Source: Desmodus rotundus (lineage: Eukaryota; Chordata; Mammalia; Chiroptera; Phyllostomidae). From it: a DNA stretch of 64,000 bases. Location of the stretch: positions 72,438,097-72,502,096 of the forward strand of contig NC_071392.1 of assembly GCF_022682495.2 (NCBI RefSeq), written 5' to 3'. The notes beneath the pieces are model-generated. The model ran no database searches, was not told the origin of the DNA, and worked only from the letters and a program-made list of their open reading frames with translations. Of this stretch, positions 1 to 10,382 are shown one piece after another. Position 1 is the stretch's first letter. Every line of letters starts with the position of its first letter. The translations under genes were made by a program, and so were the position numbers.

Positions 1-600
1 GACCAGAAGGAAGAAAGAAACATTCATCCATAACAGAATGAAGAAACAAGAATTCAAAAAAATCAGGAGAGGCTTAGGAACATCCAGGACAACTTTAAAC
101 ATTCCAACATTCAAATCATAGGGGTGCCAGAAGGAGAAGAGGAAGAGCAAAAAATTGAAAACTTACTTGAAAAAATAGTGAAGGAGAACTTCCCCAATCT
201 GGCAAAGGAAATAGACTTCCAGGAAGTCCAGGAAGCTCAGAGAGTCCCAAAGAAGTTGGACCCAAGGAGGAATGCACCAAAACACATCATAATTATATTA
301 ACCAAGATTAAAGATAAGGAGAGTATCTTAAAAGCAGCAACAGAAAAGGAGACAGTTACCTACAAAGGAGTTCCCATAAGACTGTCAGCTGCTTTCTCAA
401 GAGACCTGCAGGCAAGAAGGGGCTGGAAAGAAGTATTCAAAGTCATGAAAAGCAAGGACCTACATCCAAGATTGCTCTATCCAGCAAAGCTATCATTTAG
501 AATGGAATGGCAGATAAAGTGTTTCTCAGATAAGGTCAAGTTAAGGGAGTTCATCATCACCAAGCCTTTATTATATGAAATGTTAAAGGGACTTATCTAA
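1..600 (+). pseudogene. LINE-1 ORF1 protein, 5'-cut and broken
   Basis: L1 ORF1p is a trimeric RNA-binding nucleic-acid chaperone that packages L1 RNA in cytoplasmic RNPs. The frame runs from base 1 to the stop at 598-600, with an in-frame TAA at 31-33, so the copy is dead. An open part without stops runs from about 34. Visible parts are the end of the coiled coil, the RRM region starting near IIGVPEGEEEE and continuing through the acidic helix IDFQEVQEAQRV, and the C-terminal domain with ARRGWKEVF and HPRLLYPAKLSF. The C-terminus ends LYEMLKGLI. It aligns along its length with the product at 55795-56635. The N-terminus lies outside the window. Confidence 0.85.
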
Positions 601-1010
601 GAAAAAGAAGATAAAAAATATGAACAGTAAAATGACAGCAAACTCACAGTTATTAATAACCACACCTAAAGCAAAAACAAACTAAGCAAACAACTAGAAT
701 AGGAACAGAATCACAGAAACGGAGTTCACATGGAGGGTTATCAGTTCACATGGAGGGTTATAGAGTGGGTGGCAGGAGAAGGGGAAAAGGTGCAGAGAAT
801 AAGTAGCATAAATGGCAGGTAGAAGATAGACAGGGGGAGGTTAAGAATATTATAGGAAATGTAGAAGCCAAACAACATATATATGACCCATGGACATGAA
901 CTAAAGGGGGGAAATGTGGGTGGGAAGGGGTGTACAAGGTGGAGGGGAATAAAGGGGGAAAAATAGGACAATTGTAATAGCATAATTAATAAAATATATT
1001 TTAAAACATT
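1..1010 (+). mobile_element. ORF1-only (half-L1/HAL1-like) LINE, 3' part
   Basis: The stretch holds an L1 ORF1 (to 600) followed directly by about 400 bases of purine-rich 3'UTR, an AATAAA-like end near 990 and an A-rich tail. No ORF2 lies between them. The same ORF1-to-3'UTR junction and the same 3'UTR occur in the copy at 55406-57319 on the other strand, so this is a family structure and not a private deletion. A 20-base stretch of the 3'UTR (723-742) is tandemly repeated at 743-762. The 5' part lies outside the window. HAL1-type elements are known L1 derivatives that keep ORF1 and rely on L1 ORF2 protein in trans; assignment to them is inference. Confidence 0.8.
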
Positions 1011-1209
1011 AAAAAAATTTCAGGGAAAAAAAGAAAGAAAATATATCCAAAATTAAAAACATCCCAAAAATACAAAATAAAAGTAAAGTTAAAGCAGCAA
1101 CTTTTGTAGGTCATGCTCCTCACCATTTTGAATTTTCTAGAGTAATCCCACTTTTTTCAACAGTGAGGCAGATTTATCCTCATTAAATAATGGCCACCAT
1201 GTGAGACAG
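1011..1209. other. A-rich unassigned stretch
   Basis: A-rich sequence after the LINE tail, then about 130 bases with no recognised repeat. It may be further eroded L1, because old L1 begins just downstream. Confidence 0.3.
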
Positions 1210-1945
1210 TGTGGCAGTTTCTAACAAAACTAAACATACTCCTACCATATCATCCAGCAATTGTGCTTCTTAGAATTTATTCATACAATTGACAACATAT
1301 GTCTATACAAAAACAATGTGCCCATGAATGTTTATCACAGTTTTATTCACAATTGCTAAAACTTGGAAGCAAACCAAGATGACCTTCAATAGTCGGGTGG
1401 AAAAAAACCCCCAAACTGTGGGGTATCTATGCAATGGGATGTTATTTAGAAATAAAAATAAATGAGCTATCTAGCCAGGAAAGATTTGGAAGAAACTTAA
1501 ATGCATATTGCTAAGGAAGCCAATCTGAAAAGTCTATTTACTTCAGGATTCCAATATATGACATTCCTTAAAAATAATGAAAACAGTAAAGAGATCAGTG
1601 ATTGTAGGGGTTTGGTGCCAGGGGAGGGAAAAATGAATAGGTAGAGGACAAATTTTTAGGGTAGTAAAGTATCGTGTATGATACTGTAATTGTGGATATA
1701 TGTCATATTCAATACATTTGTCAAAACTAACAGAATACACGATGCCAAAAAAAAAAGAGCACTGGTGTTAACTATGGACTTTAGTTAAAACTATCAGTAT
1801 TCACTCACCAGTTGTAACAATGCACCACACTAATGCAAGATGTAAATGAAAAGAGGAAACTGACAGGATTGAAGCAGTATATGGGAACCTTCTGTACTTA
1901 CTGCTCTAGTTTTTATGAACCTAAAATGCTTTGAAAAATAAATTA
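1210..1945 (+). mobile_element. Old L1M (L1MB-type) ORF2 end and 3'UTR
   Basis: The series of words (five-prime to three-prime: a CAGTTTCTAACAAAAC start, a TTTATTCACAATTG block, AAACTTAAATGCATATTGCT, and a terminal ATGCACCACACTAATGCAAG) matches the order in mammalian L1M 3' ends. No frame is kept. It ends in an A/T-rich tail near 1945, which was then hit by the U6/L1 insertion. Confidence 0.75.
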
Positions 1946-1949
1946 AATA

Positions 1950-2056
1950 GTGCTCGCTTCGGCAGCACATATACTAAAATTGGAATGATACAGAGAAGAT
2001 TAGAATCGCCCCTGTGCAACGATGACATGCAAATTTGTGAAGCGTTCCATATTTTT
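1950..2056 (+). pseudogene. RNU6 (pseudogene): U6 snRNA pseudogene (5' half of a U6/L1 chimera)
   Basis: All 107 positions of U6 are present, from GTGCTCGCTTCGGCAGCACA to the terminal T run. U6 is the catalytic-core snRNA of the spliceosome, transcribed by Pol III. By eye this copy has about eight substitutions, several of CpG-to-TpG/CpA type, including changes next to the ACAGAGA box and in the U4-pairing and ISL region. The ACAGAGA box itself is intact. Upstream there is AT-rich old L1 and no recognisable proximal sequence element, so it is not a U6 gene. The T run is followed without a gap by L1 3' sequence. Confidence 0.93.
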
Positions 2057-2490
2057 AAAAGCTATGGTACATTTACACAATGGAATTCTATGCAGCAGAA
2101 AGAAAGAAGGAGCTCCTACCCTCCACGACAGCATGGATGGAACTGGAAAGCCTGATGCTAAGCAAAATAAGCCAGGCAGTGAAAGACAAATACCATATGA
2201 TCTCACCTTTAATGGGAATCTAATCAACAAAACAAACAAACAAGCAAAATATATCCAAAGACACTGAAATTGAGAACAGGCCGACAGTGACCAGAGGGGA
2301 GAGAGGAGGGAATTTCAGGGGAAAAGGGTGAAGGGTTTGTAGGAACAATTATAAAGGACACACGGACAATAATGGGGAGAGGGGGTGGAAATGGGAGGGA
2401 TGTGGGGAGGGCTGGGGGTTAGGCTGGGGTGGGGGAAAAGGCAGAGAACTGTACTTGAAGAACAAGAAGATTAGAAAAAAAATAAATACT
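2057..2490 (+). mobile_element. L1 3' end fused to U6
   Basis: Directly after the U6 T run comes the last part of L1 ORF2 and its 3'UTR: a tract around GGTACATTTACACAATGGAA, the ATGCTAAGCAAAATAAGCCA block, a G-rich 3'UTR (2290-2440) and an A-rich tail (2473-2497). The A-rich word AAAAATAAAT occurs before U6 (1934-1943) and in the tail (2478-2487), a possible but low-complexity target duplication around the whole 1950-2490 unit. Confidence 0.85.
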
Positions 2491-2497
2491 AAAAAAA

Positions 2498-2660
2498 TGC
2501 ATAGTGGTGTCCAGAGGTTTGGAGAGGGGATGAATGAATTGGGGAAGAATGGCATTTGTTTAAAGCAATGTAAGTATTCTACGTGACACTGTAATTGTGA
2601 GTTAAGATATTAAGTAAGCATGTCTAAAACCTATGGACTTTACATAAAAAAGTATTAAGA
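2498..2660 (+). mobile_element. L1M 3'UTR fragment
   Basis: Resembles the 3'UTR stretch seen at 1600-1740 of the neighbouring old L1 (GGTTTGG-rich part, then TGACACTGTAATTGTG and a tail). It could be a duplicate fragment or a second old insertion. Confidence 0.5.
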
Positions 2661-3199
2661 GACTGAACGATCCCAGGATGGGATTCAGAATGTTACAAAG
2701 CCTTCTAACTCTTTAAAAAATGTATCAAACAACTCAATGAAGGTGGTAGAGGAAAAAGATCATGACCTAAGTTTCTTTGGAAATGAATGCAATTTCTAAG
2801 AAGAATGGCAAAGCTAATTATACGTAAGTACTCTAATATGGTTGATGAAGTTGTACATTAGGGGATATGGGTAAACAATTCTGAAACCATTATACACACA
2901 CACACACAAATTTAATGATTAAGTAAGTGAATGGAGATAATAGGAGCTAGATTTGTCACTGTTCCAGTGTGAGGTTACTGACAAGCCAGAGAGGGAGGTG
3001 ACATTGATATATGTGGCAATGGGTTAGAATTGCAGATATCAATACAAACATATTTAGTTTAATATAAATACATATAGTTACATATAAAGTATTTATGCAT
3101 GGATTAGTACACACATGTAACTCTTTGCACTTTAGCTAAGGTTGCCAGTAGCAATGAAACCACCCAGCACCCAGACCTTGGTTTTTAATACTACTCATT
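2661..3199. other. Unassigned, with an AC-dinucleotide run
   Basis: No gene seen. A short (AC)n run lies at about 2893-2908. Words such as GGGGATATGGGTAAACAATT suggest the upstream part of the ancient L1M 3'UTR that is clearer from 3200. Confidence 0.3.
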
Positions 3200-3945
3200 A
3201 GTTATAAAAAAAACAGGGCCTCTTGGGTGTATGACTACATCTAACACTGGGATAGGAAGTATACAAAATGAGCATGGAACATCTTGCAGCTCCCAAAAGT
3301 AAGAAAGTACTCAACACACACACACACAGATTTCAGTATGTCAAAGTGATACTGATGCCAATTGAAAGAGTACCCAATAGCTAAATCTAGAATCATTTGA
3401 GCAAACAGAGTAGTATTGGATTACAATCTGAAGTGCATAAAGAATATACATGAGTCCATGTTATTATAAATAAATGATTGGATGAATAGATAAATCTGGG
3501 AGAACAGACACTTTCATTAGGCAAAAGAATTTTAAATAATTTAGGTGGATATAAGCTCCTGCTTTTTCTCAGTGTGCTGGGTAGAGTGACTTTCTTCAAA
3601 ATAGTACAGTGCGGAAAGGGAGGAAAATGCAAGTAACTTTGTAGTGGAGGAAGTCAACAAACGAACACTACCTCAGGCCAGGTGACCAAGATTAACATCG
3701 GGAGTAATAAGTATGTCAGTAGTGTGTAGCCTCTGTATGATGTGAAAGAACAATTAAGAGATGCTGGAACACAAAAGGAAAGTTATGAAAAAAAAAAAAC
3801 CCTGCTGAAGAACTCTGAATAAAGTGTGGGCTATATGTAATGATAATGTATCGTTGGTTCATTAATTGGTCATACAAGAATCCTCTGTACCATCTTGGCA
3901 ATAATTCTATAAATCTAAAATGGTTGTAGAAGAAAAAATATTAAA
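3200..3945 (+). mobile_element. Ancient L1ME/HAL1-type 3' end
   Basis: Contains the family's diagnostic stretches in order: GCATGGAACATCTTGC, a GAGTCCATGTTATTATAAAT block, a GATAAATCTGGGAGAA stretch and the terminal TAATGTATCGTTGGTTCATT. The reverse complement of the same family is at 52740-53470. An (AC)n run sits at 3317-3328. Confidence 0.55.
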
Positions 3946-3954
3946 ATAGATATA

Positions 3955-4375
3955 TACATAAATATAACAAAATGCCCAACTTCAGTAATCATTAGGAAAA
4001 TGCAAACTAATGTTGTGCAAGACAACTACCCACCTACAGAACAGCTTAAATATTAAAGACAGGGAAGCAAGTGTTGGTGAGGATATGGAATGAAGGAAAC
4101 ATTAACTGCTTTGAACATTTTTTTGCCAAATCTCTTTGGAAAACAGATATTAAAGCTGAATATGTGAACAGCCTATAAAACAACATTAATATATTTGCCA
4201 ATGAGATGTTCCTAGTAGCACTGCAGAATAGGCCCAAGCTGAAAAATAATCCAAATTTCAATCACACAATAATGGAAAAATAAATTGTGACATAATCACA
4301 CAGTGGGATACATTACAACAAAAATGAACTACAGCTACAATTTGAAAATCCTGTATGATGATCAATATTGATCAA
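3955..4375 (+). mobile_element. Ancient L1M ORF2-3' fragment
   Basis: AATCATTAGGAAAATGCAAA followed by a GTGTTGGTGAGGATATGG-type block and ATAATGGAAAAATAAATTGT matches the order of the ORF2 end in old L1s. No frame is open. Confidence 0.55.
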
Positions 4376-4659
4376 AAGGAGTCAAACACCAAAGACACAC
4401 ATGGGCAACGCTGATGCTTTTTTTTGTCTTTGGAGCTGTGGTCATTAGAAGGGTCACAAGAGAGCCCCCAGAGGCTGGAGCACACCTGCTCACAGGGGCG
4501 TACTTACTCAGAGAAGCACTCACTGAGCCAGGCTTAGTGTCAACTCCTGCTGGTGCTCGACTTTGTACACAGCGTTTTCTGATTTGGTCTGCATGACACA
4601 GCCTCAAAGGATCGTTTCACACTTTATATGCAGTTGCCTAAATTAATTTTAAGTGCCAG
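4376..4659. other. Unassigned
   Basis: Moderately GC-richer block (4430-4610). Overlapping short frames exist on both strands, but nothing is recognisable in them. Confidence 0.3.
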
Positions 4660-4830
4660 CTAATATTTAGTGCCTATTTATTGCATGGTGTCTGAGCAGG
4701 TTTATCCCATTTAAAACTAATGACAGTCCTATGAGGTGGATATTACCCTAATTTTATGGATAGGTCAAGTTATATACCATGCATAAATGATACAGCTCAT
4801 GAGTTACAAAAGCAGAATGCACTAGTTTAT
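4660..4830 (+). repeat. MIR SINE fragment
   Basis: The MIR core order is visible: AGCTAATATTTAGTGCCTAT, then ACAGTCCTATGAGGTGGATA, then an AATTTTATGGATAG stretch and ACAGCTCATGAGTTAC. MIR is an ancient tRNA-derived mammalian SINE. Confidence 0.7.
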
Positions 4831-5724
4831 ACTGCCTCACTTCCTAAGTAAGCCTTTGCCAGTTATTGCAAGAAAACAATATTAATTCATAGTTTCTATG
4901 CTAAAACTTGTAAATTAATATGAGAGCTGTGAGCATCCTTGCCGCTTAACCCTGTGGTCTGGAAATGAATGCGGCCAATTGATGACTGTCCAAATGGATG
5001 TTTGGTTGGTGTAAAGAACACCAGATTTGTGTGATAAGGAAAATATAGATGCTATATTCCTAACTTTTTCTGTCACGAAATAGTTTACTGCCATTAGAAA
5101 GAGCATCATCTAAAATTATTGAAAGTAGATGTTTTGTGAATAGATCTACATTTTTCCATGAACTACAATTCTCATTTCAAAAGTTATAATGATAGATATG
5201 CATTGGAGAGATAAGTCCTAACAGTCATTTTACAATATCATAAAAGTACACTTTTCTTTATTACTATCATTAGCATAAATTGATGGACCATGCCTATTAT
5301 CGACAGAGGAAGTCTTTTCATATCATTTAACTTCAATAAAAAAATTATTATTGTTGCTTTCACTTTGGATTTTTGCTCCCCGAATGTGGAAAAAAAAGAG
5401 GTGAAATCATATAACTTATTGCCACCAAAAAGGCTTATGTGAAGTAAATTTAAAATAATGTAATCACTGCCATCTCATCATAAATTTATTTAAATTGTAA
5501 CATTTTAGTACACACATACTCAGGGGGAAATCTGGCTTGTTAGGATCTTTTCATCTCCTTTTTGTTGAAGAACTTAATCATCAATATTTATACAAAAAAC
5601 TTATTAGAAGTTTTTCAGGAGTTCTGCTTGCAGCTTTGAAGTGTTTATGGAGAGTTAAGCTCTCAAGGGTGGATTTATGAGCAGTATAATCATCATTTCA
5701 GACGTGATGGTTCTCAAAGCCCTA
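4831..5724. other. Unassigned AT-rich DNA
   Basis: No gene, SINE or LINE recognised. Short frames only. Confidence 0.3.
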
Positions 5725-6290
5725 TTTTATGACTTATTCACTCATTTAATGAAATATTTATTGAAAAACTACTATGCACTAGGTACAAAACAGACCAAGG
5801 TCCCCACCCTTGAAGAACTTATTTTGAAATGGGGGAAGGGAGCAGACAATCATACACAATAAATACAGTAAAGATGCAAAATCTATGTATCTCAGTAGGT
5901 GATCAGTGCAATATAAACTTAGAAAACTTAGATAACGGTTGAGGAAATCAGAAGTGCTGAGAGTCAGAGTTTTTGTTACAACAAGATACCGGGGTCAATC
6001 TCATTTAGAAAGTGAGATCTGATTAAGGGAGGTGAGGTATAAAGCCAAGCAAATATTTGCAGAGATTAGTTGTATTCCTGCCAGAAAAAATATTTAGTAC
6101 AGAAGGTCTAAGAACATAAGCTTTAAGCCAAGTGCAAGAAGGTCTTTGTGATGGGCGGAAAGAACAAGCAGAAAAGTGGTAAGGGATGAAACCAAACCAG
6201 AACCACGTGAGGGAGTGGCAGATGTTAGCACAGAGTCGATTTGCTCATGAGCACTCTTGTCAGTTGTGTACGTTCAGGGTTAAAAAAGAG
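5725..6290 (+). repeat. Ancient mammalian interspersed repeat (unnamed)
   Basis: Starts with a TTTAATGAAATATTTATTGA block, then CTATGCACTAGGTACAAAAC and GTCCCCACCCTTGAAGAACT, and goes on through a CAAGTGCAAGAAGGTC part. I recognise the order from a common old mammalian repeat but cannot name the family safely. Remains of what looks like its later part occur at 31890-32230. Confidence 0.45.
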
Positions 6291-6623
6291 CAACACTAGC
6301 TGCACATGCACACAAATTATAAATATGCAGCGAGTCAGGTTGGAATTTTACATACATTTAACAAACACCGTTTAGCGAAATGCTGAATGGCAGGTGTTAA
6401 AATCAATGTTTATTAGAAAATAAATATCACATTGTATAATGAACATAACAAAATAACCCAGAATTTTATTAACATTTTAATGTAGTCTTACAATTATATT
6501 ATTTTAAATGTCATAGGCTATTTATAAAAGTTCAGCATTGTACTTCAGGCATAGTAATTTATCAGCACTCTTGATAGTTACAATATTTTGCTGATGTATT
6601 CACTCTGCTCCTTTATACAGCTG
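6291..6623. other. Unassigned AT-rich DNA
   Basis: Nothing recognised. The last four bases before the LTR (GATA, 6624-6627) are its target duplication. Confidence 0.3.
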
Positions 6624-6627
6624 GATA

Positions 6628-7043
6628 TGTCACAGGAGAAACTCCCAGAAATGTGGTTCTTCTCACCAATGCAGTAAAGAATTAAAGATCGGGGAGTCTA
6701 TTAGTGTGCAAGCAGGGTTTATTGGTGATCTGTTCTCATGGAAGAGAATGGGTCCAGCTGAGGTGGCGGTGGTGTCTGGAAGGCATAGGTTCAGAGTGAG
6801 GCAGGGTAAGGGCTGTAAAAGTTAGGGCAGCCAAAGGCCAGGGTGGCTAACGTGCTGGGCCAGAGGCCAGTTGCCTGAGGTGGGGTTGCCTGGCTACGCA
6901 GCAGCTTGGAGCCAAGAGATCTAAGCCCCTAGTCCTTTGTCCTGAGCACTTATAAAGTTGGTGGGAAGGGGGAGGGTGAAGAAGATGCATGTTGATTAAC
7001 AGGTAAAGGTGGTTCTGGCTTTCCAGGATGGGAGTTGGGGTTG

Positions 7044-7081
<38 letters not shown>

Positions 7082-7281
7082 ACCCAAAGGTATTAATGGG
7101 CTTCTTCCTTTAGGCACTATGGGCCCTTCTGCGCCTTTCAGTCCTTGGGCTTGAAAATTTCAAAGGCTTTCTTTCCCAGATAATGGAAAAGATACAAGAA
7201 TTTCAAGGACTGCTGAGTCAGTGGGCAGGGCATGTATCCCTCCTTCTCCCTGCCCTTGTTTGCTCTCTATCCTACCTAACA
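6628..7281 (-). mobile_element. Solo LTR of an endogenous retrovirus, with 4-bp TSD
   Basis: The minus-strand LTR begins TGTTAGG (7281 downward) and ends TGTGACA (6628). GATA flanks it at 6624-6627 and 7282-7285, a 4-base duplication typical of gammaretrovirus-like (class I) integration. On the minus strand there is a TATA word (CTTTATA, 6951-6957), then AATAAA (6718-6723), then a short U5, in the right order for U3-R-U5. A (GT)n run (7046-7078) lies inside. No gag, pol or env is attached, so recombination between two LTRs has left one. Confidence 0.82.
7046..7078. repeat. (GT)n microsatellite inside the LTR
   Basis: Uninterrupted 33-base GT run after a G-rich stretch. Confidence 0.95.
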
Positions 7282-7285
7282 GATA

Positions 7286-8341
7286 TACACTCACCTTTGA
7301 CTGTCACCTGGAGAGTCTGGACTGGATGTATCAGAACATGTTTCTGCTGAGGGTGAGGTTGATCCAATCCTCTCTAGTTGTCTCTGACTGAAGATGTGTT
7401 TATCAGATTTGAAGACTACAATGCTGGAGATGATTGCAGTGCCAGAGATAATTTTATCAAAGCAGTCATACCAGAGAAAGTTTTGATACTGCAGGAAGAA
7501 GATACTAGAAGAAGGTTTGAGATTTATTCTCTCGTTGATATTTTTATATCCAGAACGGTTGCATTTATTTCTTGCTTTATATAGTCAAATAAGAAAAAGA
7601 GTTTATTTTTGAATCTTAAATGCAGAAATGTGGCAATGGAACAACATAATCGGCTTACAGGATAAAGAAAATAACTTTTGAATTCCCAGCAGCATCTTAG
7701 CTTTCACGCTTGTACACCAGTTTCATTATGTTCTGTAAAGTACGTGCTTCATATCAGAGATCATAGAGAAATACGTACCATCTCTGGAAACGTCAGCTTC
7801 ATTATTCCTTCACCAGTTTCCAGCAATCAGACTAATTGGTTGTTAGCATGTCCTATAATCAATAAGATAGATCTTAAGGGTTTCTTTTATTCAAGCAGCC
7901 TTTTTAATATGCAATATGAACTTTCTGCATAGAAACAAGAGATTGTAAAAACTCTTATATATCATGTAATTTGCCTTTGACTAAAGGTAAATGATGGAAG
8001 CCATCTATTATTTGCCAAGGATTGTATATTATTACATTATACTTTTCTTTACTTCATAAAATATTTATAGGCTTTAACGTGTATAATTAGGTGGGGATGT
8101 GGCACAAAAGTGGAGAAGTCCTAATTATAGTCAGAGAAACCTTGAGAACAAAAGCCTTTAATAGCTTCCTTCTCCAATTGGTTGATACCGAGCATGGACG
8201 TGTCACTCGTTTTGACCAATTTAGTGTGTGTAAATTACTAAGGGTACATCTGGGGGTGGGGAGCGTTGGGAACTATCACACTGGTGATGTCCTGTCCCCA
8301 GTCACGAATGGTCTCTTAGCCAATATCCCAAATGGTATAAA
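7286..8341. other. Unassigned
   Basis: No repeat or gene recognised. Two short frames (7378-7584 and 8091-8408, plus strand) have no family I can name and no sign of coding bias. Confidence 0.3.
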
Positions 8342-8343
8342 TA

Positions 8344-8471
8344 CAGGGTGGGGGAAAAGTAGGTTTACAGTTGTTTGTATGGAAAATAATTCAATAATTA
8401 ATAAATAATAATTTAAGAATAAACTGTGTTTTGCATACTCACAACTATAAACCTACTTTTGCCCCACCTTG
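8344..8471. mobile_element. Mariner-type MITE, 128 bp, with TA target sites
   Basis: Terminal inverted repeats begin CAGGGTGGGG (8344) and, on the other strand, CAAGGTGGGG (8471). The arms pair over about 31 bases with few mismatches and share AAAAGTAGGTTTA. TA flanks both ends (8342-8343, 8472-8473), as for Tc1/mariner transposition. The centre (about 65 bases) is AT-rich and codes for nothing, so it depended on a transposase in trans. The family name is not certain. Confidence 0.88.
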
Positions 8472-8473
8472 TA

Positions 8474-9525
8474 CAGGAAGCAGAGCCCCTAGTAAACCTA
8501 GAGGCTCTAGGCACAAAGCACATGCTGATATACAAAAAAATATATATTGTGAGCAGTTGATAAACATTTGTAAGACTTTGTTTTGTATTGTAATATTTTG
8601 ACTTGTTACTACAGTATAACCTAGCAGAAGCTAACATACAAGTGGAGTTGCATTAAAAAATGTGTATTAGATAGCACTGGCTTTGGCAGCAGAAAGCTGA
8701 GGAGAGAAATCTGTTAACAGTGTCTAGGAAACAAATGACAACATAGCAATTCATATTGATTTGTGGTAAACCATTTGGTAATTTATTTTTTTGCCTGAAA
8801 ATACTTGGATGATACTTTCTGTACCTGTAAAGTTGTAGTTTTAATCAGATTGTTACAGTGTGTCTAGGTTGAATTGTCTGTAGTATATAAGGAATGAGAA
8901 AAAGGGAGATTCAATAAGAATTAGCCAAGTAGCTATTTTGCAAATGAGAATGAAATGTTATATAGAAAAAACAAACATTCTAAGGCTTCGAGAGTTGTAG
9001 GATGCAACTATATTTTATCATTCAAACATAATACTGATAAACAATTTTTGTAAGAAAACATAATTGAAATATAGCTTGATATGTCTTTTAACCAGTTTTT
9101 TATCCTTGCATTTATATAAATATTCTATTGACATTGTTCGGTTTACTAATCTTGTCTTCTATACTATCTAAATTACTGCCAAATAATTCCACAATTTTTT
9201 ATCCTGTAGTTTTCCAATTGGCAAACCAAATAGCTAAGCTATTATCAGTAGCCTAAGGGTGTGAGTTCTACCCATGTCAGCTTTAGGCTCTATATAGTTA
9301 TCTCTGCTCTTCTAAACCATAAGTGAAAAAGACCACGTGTTTGGGGCAGAAGTTGAATTATATCATGGGCTGGCTACCTGTTTTTGTAAGTAAAGTTTTA
9401 TCAGAACACAAACACACCCATTTATTTACGTATTGTCTGTGGCTGCTTTTGTGCAACATCAGAGTTAAGCATTTGCTACAGAGATCACAAGATCTGCACC
9501 CTTAAAAGAGTTACTACCTGGCTTT
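8474..9525. other. Unassigned AT-rich DNA
   Basis: No gene recognised. Just after the MITE, 8481-8507 forms a small hairpin (AGAGCC/GGCTCT and CTAG/CTAG). Confidence 0.3.
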
Positions 9526-9722
9526 TAATTTTTTTTTAATTTATTCATTTGAGAGAAAGAGAACTAGTGGGAGAGAGACAGAGGGAGACAGACAGAGAGA
9601 GAGAGTGATCCACTTATTTATACATTCATTGGTTCATTCTTGCAGGTGGCGTTACTGGGATTGAACCCGCAACTTTGGCATATGGGGAAGACACTCTAAC
9701 TCACTGAGATACCCAGCCAGGG
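9526..9722 (-). mobile_element. VES-type tRNA SINE
   Basis: Read on the minus strand: CCCTGGCTGGG start, a tRNA-like B-box region around GGGTTCAATCCC (9656-9667), a CT-rich middle (the plus strand shows GAGAGAGA) and an A-rich end. VES SINEs are bat Pol III retroposons moved by L1. Confidence 0.85.
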
Positions 9723-10279
9723 TACAGGGTATCTGGCCTTTAAGAAACACTTTGCAGACTCTTATTTAGTGGATCTTTGGTTAATTGAGGGCTCCACTGA
9801 TCCAGTGGCTTTGCCTTAGGTGGCCCAGTGAAAGTAAAGTTTCCATTGTTGGGAAAAATAGAGGTCTCCAGGACCAAGGTGACTGCATTCTTGAGTATAC
9901 CATTTCTCAGTGACAATGGAATATTTTGAAGGCATTTCCCACCTTGTTTGTCCCTGAATCCGAATGGACCCACCAGTAAAAAGGGATATAAGCCTAGAGT
10001 TTTTACAAGTCGTTCATGGATCGGGTGTGCATTTTTGACAACTGTTCAGTATTAAACTAATAGCTGCTTTTCAAAATGAGGGTGCCTGGTAGTTACATCA
10101 GGGAAGCCACGAGTCCTAATTCCTAAAGAGTGCCTTGCCTCCATGTGGAGGATATCTTCCGCAGAGGCTCTAATTGGCAAAATCACCAGCCACAGGATTT
10201 GAACCGTCTCTACTATGTAAAGGGTCTAAAGGGCTCTGGGTTTCTTTTTTTGTGATAAGGGACCTAAAAGAGAGAAGTT
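9723..10279. other. Unassigned
   Basis: Contains a 77-codon minus-strand frame (9740-9973) without a recognisable family. No other signal. Confidence 0.3.
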
Positions 10280-10382
10280 TTTCTTTGCCTAAAGGTGGGG
10301 GAGGGAGGTGGGTTCAGCTGGGGTGGGGTGGAGGGATGGGGAAAAAAGGCATACAACTATAATTGAATAATAATAAAAAAAA
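10280..10382 (+). mobile_element. L1 3' terminus
   Basis: G-rich 3'UTR tract (GGTGGGGGAGGGAGGTGGG) followed by ACAACTATAATTGAATAATA and an A-rich tail, as in other bat-type L1 ends in the window (compare 32460-32572). Confidence 0.65.

Noticed and set aside
1950..2056. Functional U6 snRNA gene
   Set aside because: About eight substitutions, no proximal sequence element or proper TATA spacing upstream, and fusion to an L1 3' end.
2000..2267. Overlapping frames across U6/L1
   Set aside because: Run through a noncoding RNA and out-of-frame L1 sequence.
7378..7584. 68-codon plus-strand frame with acidic residues as an exon
   Set aside because: No recognisable domain, and splice signals could not be supported.
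9740..9973. 77-codon minus-strand frame next to a SINE as a retroviral remnant
   Set aside because: No gag, pol or env motif could be recognised.
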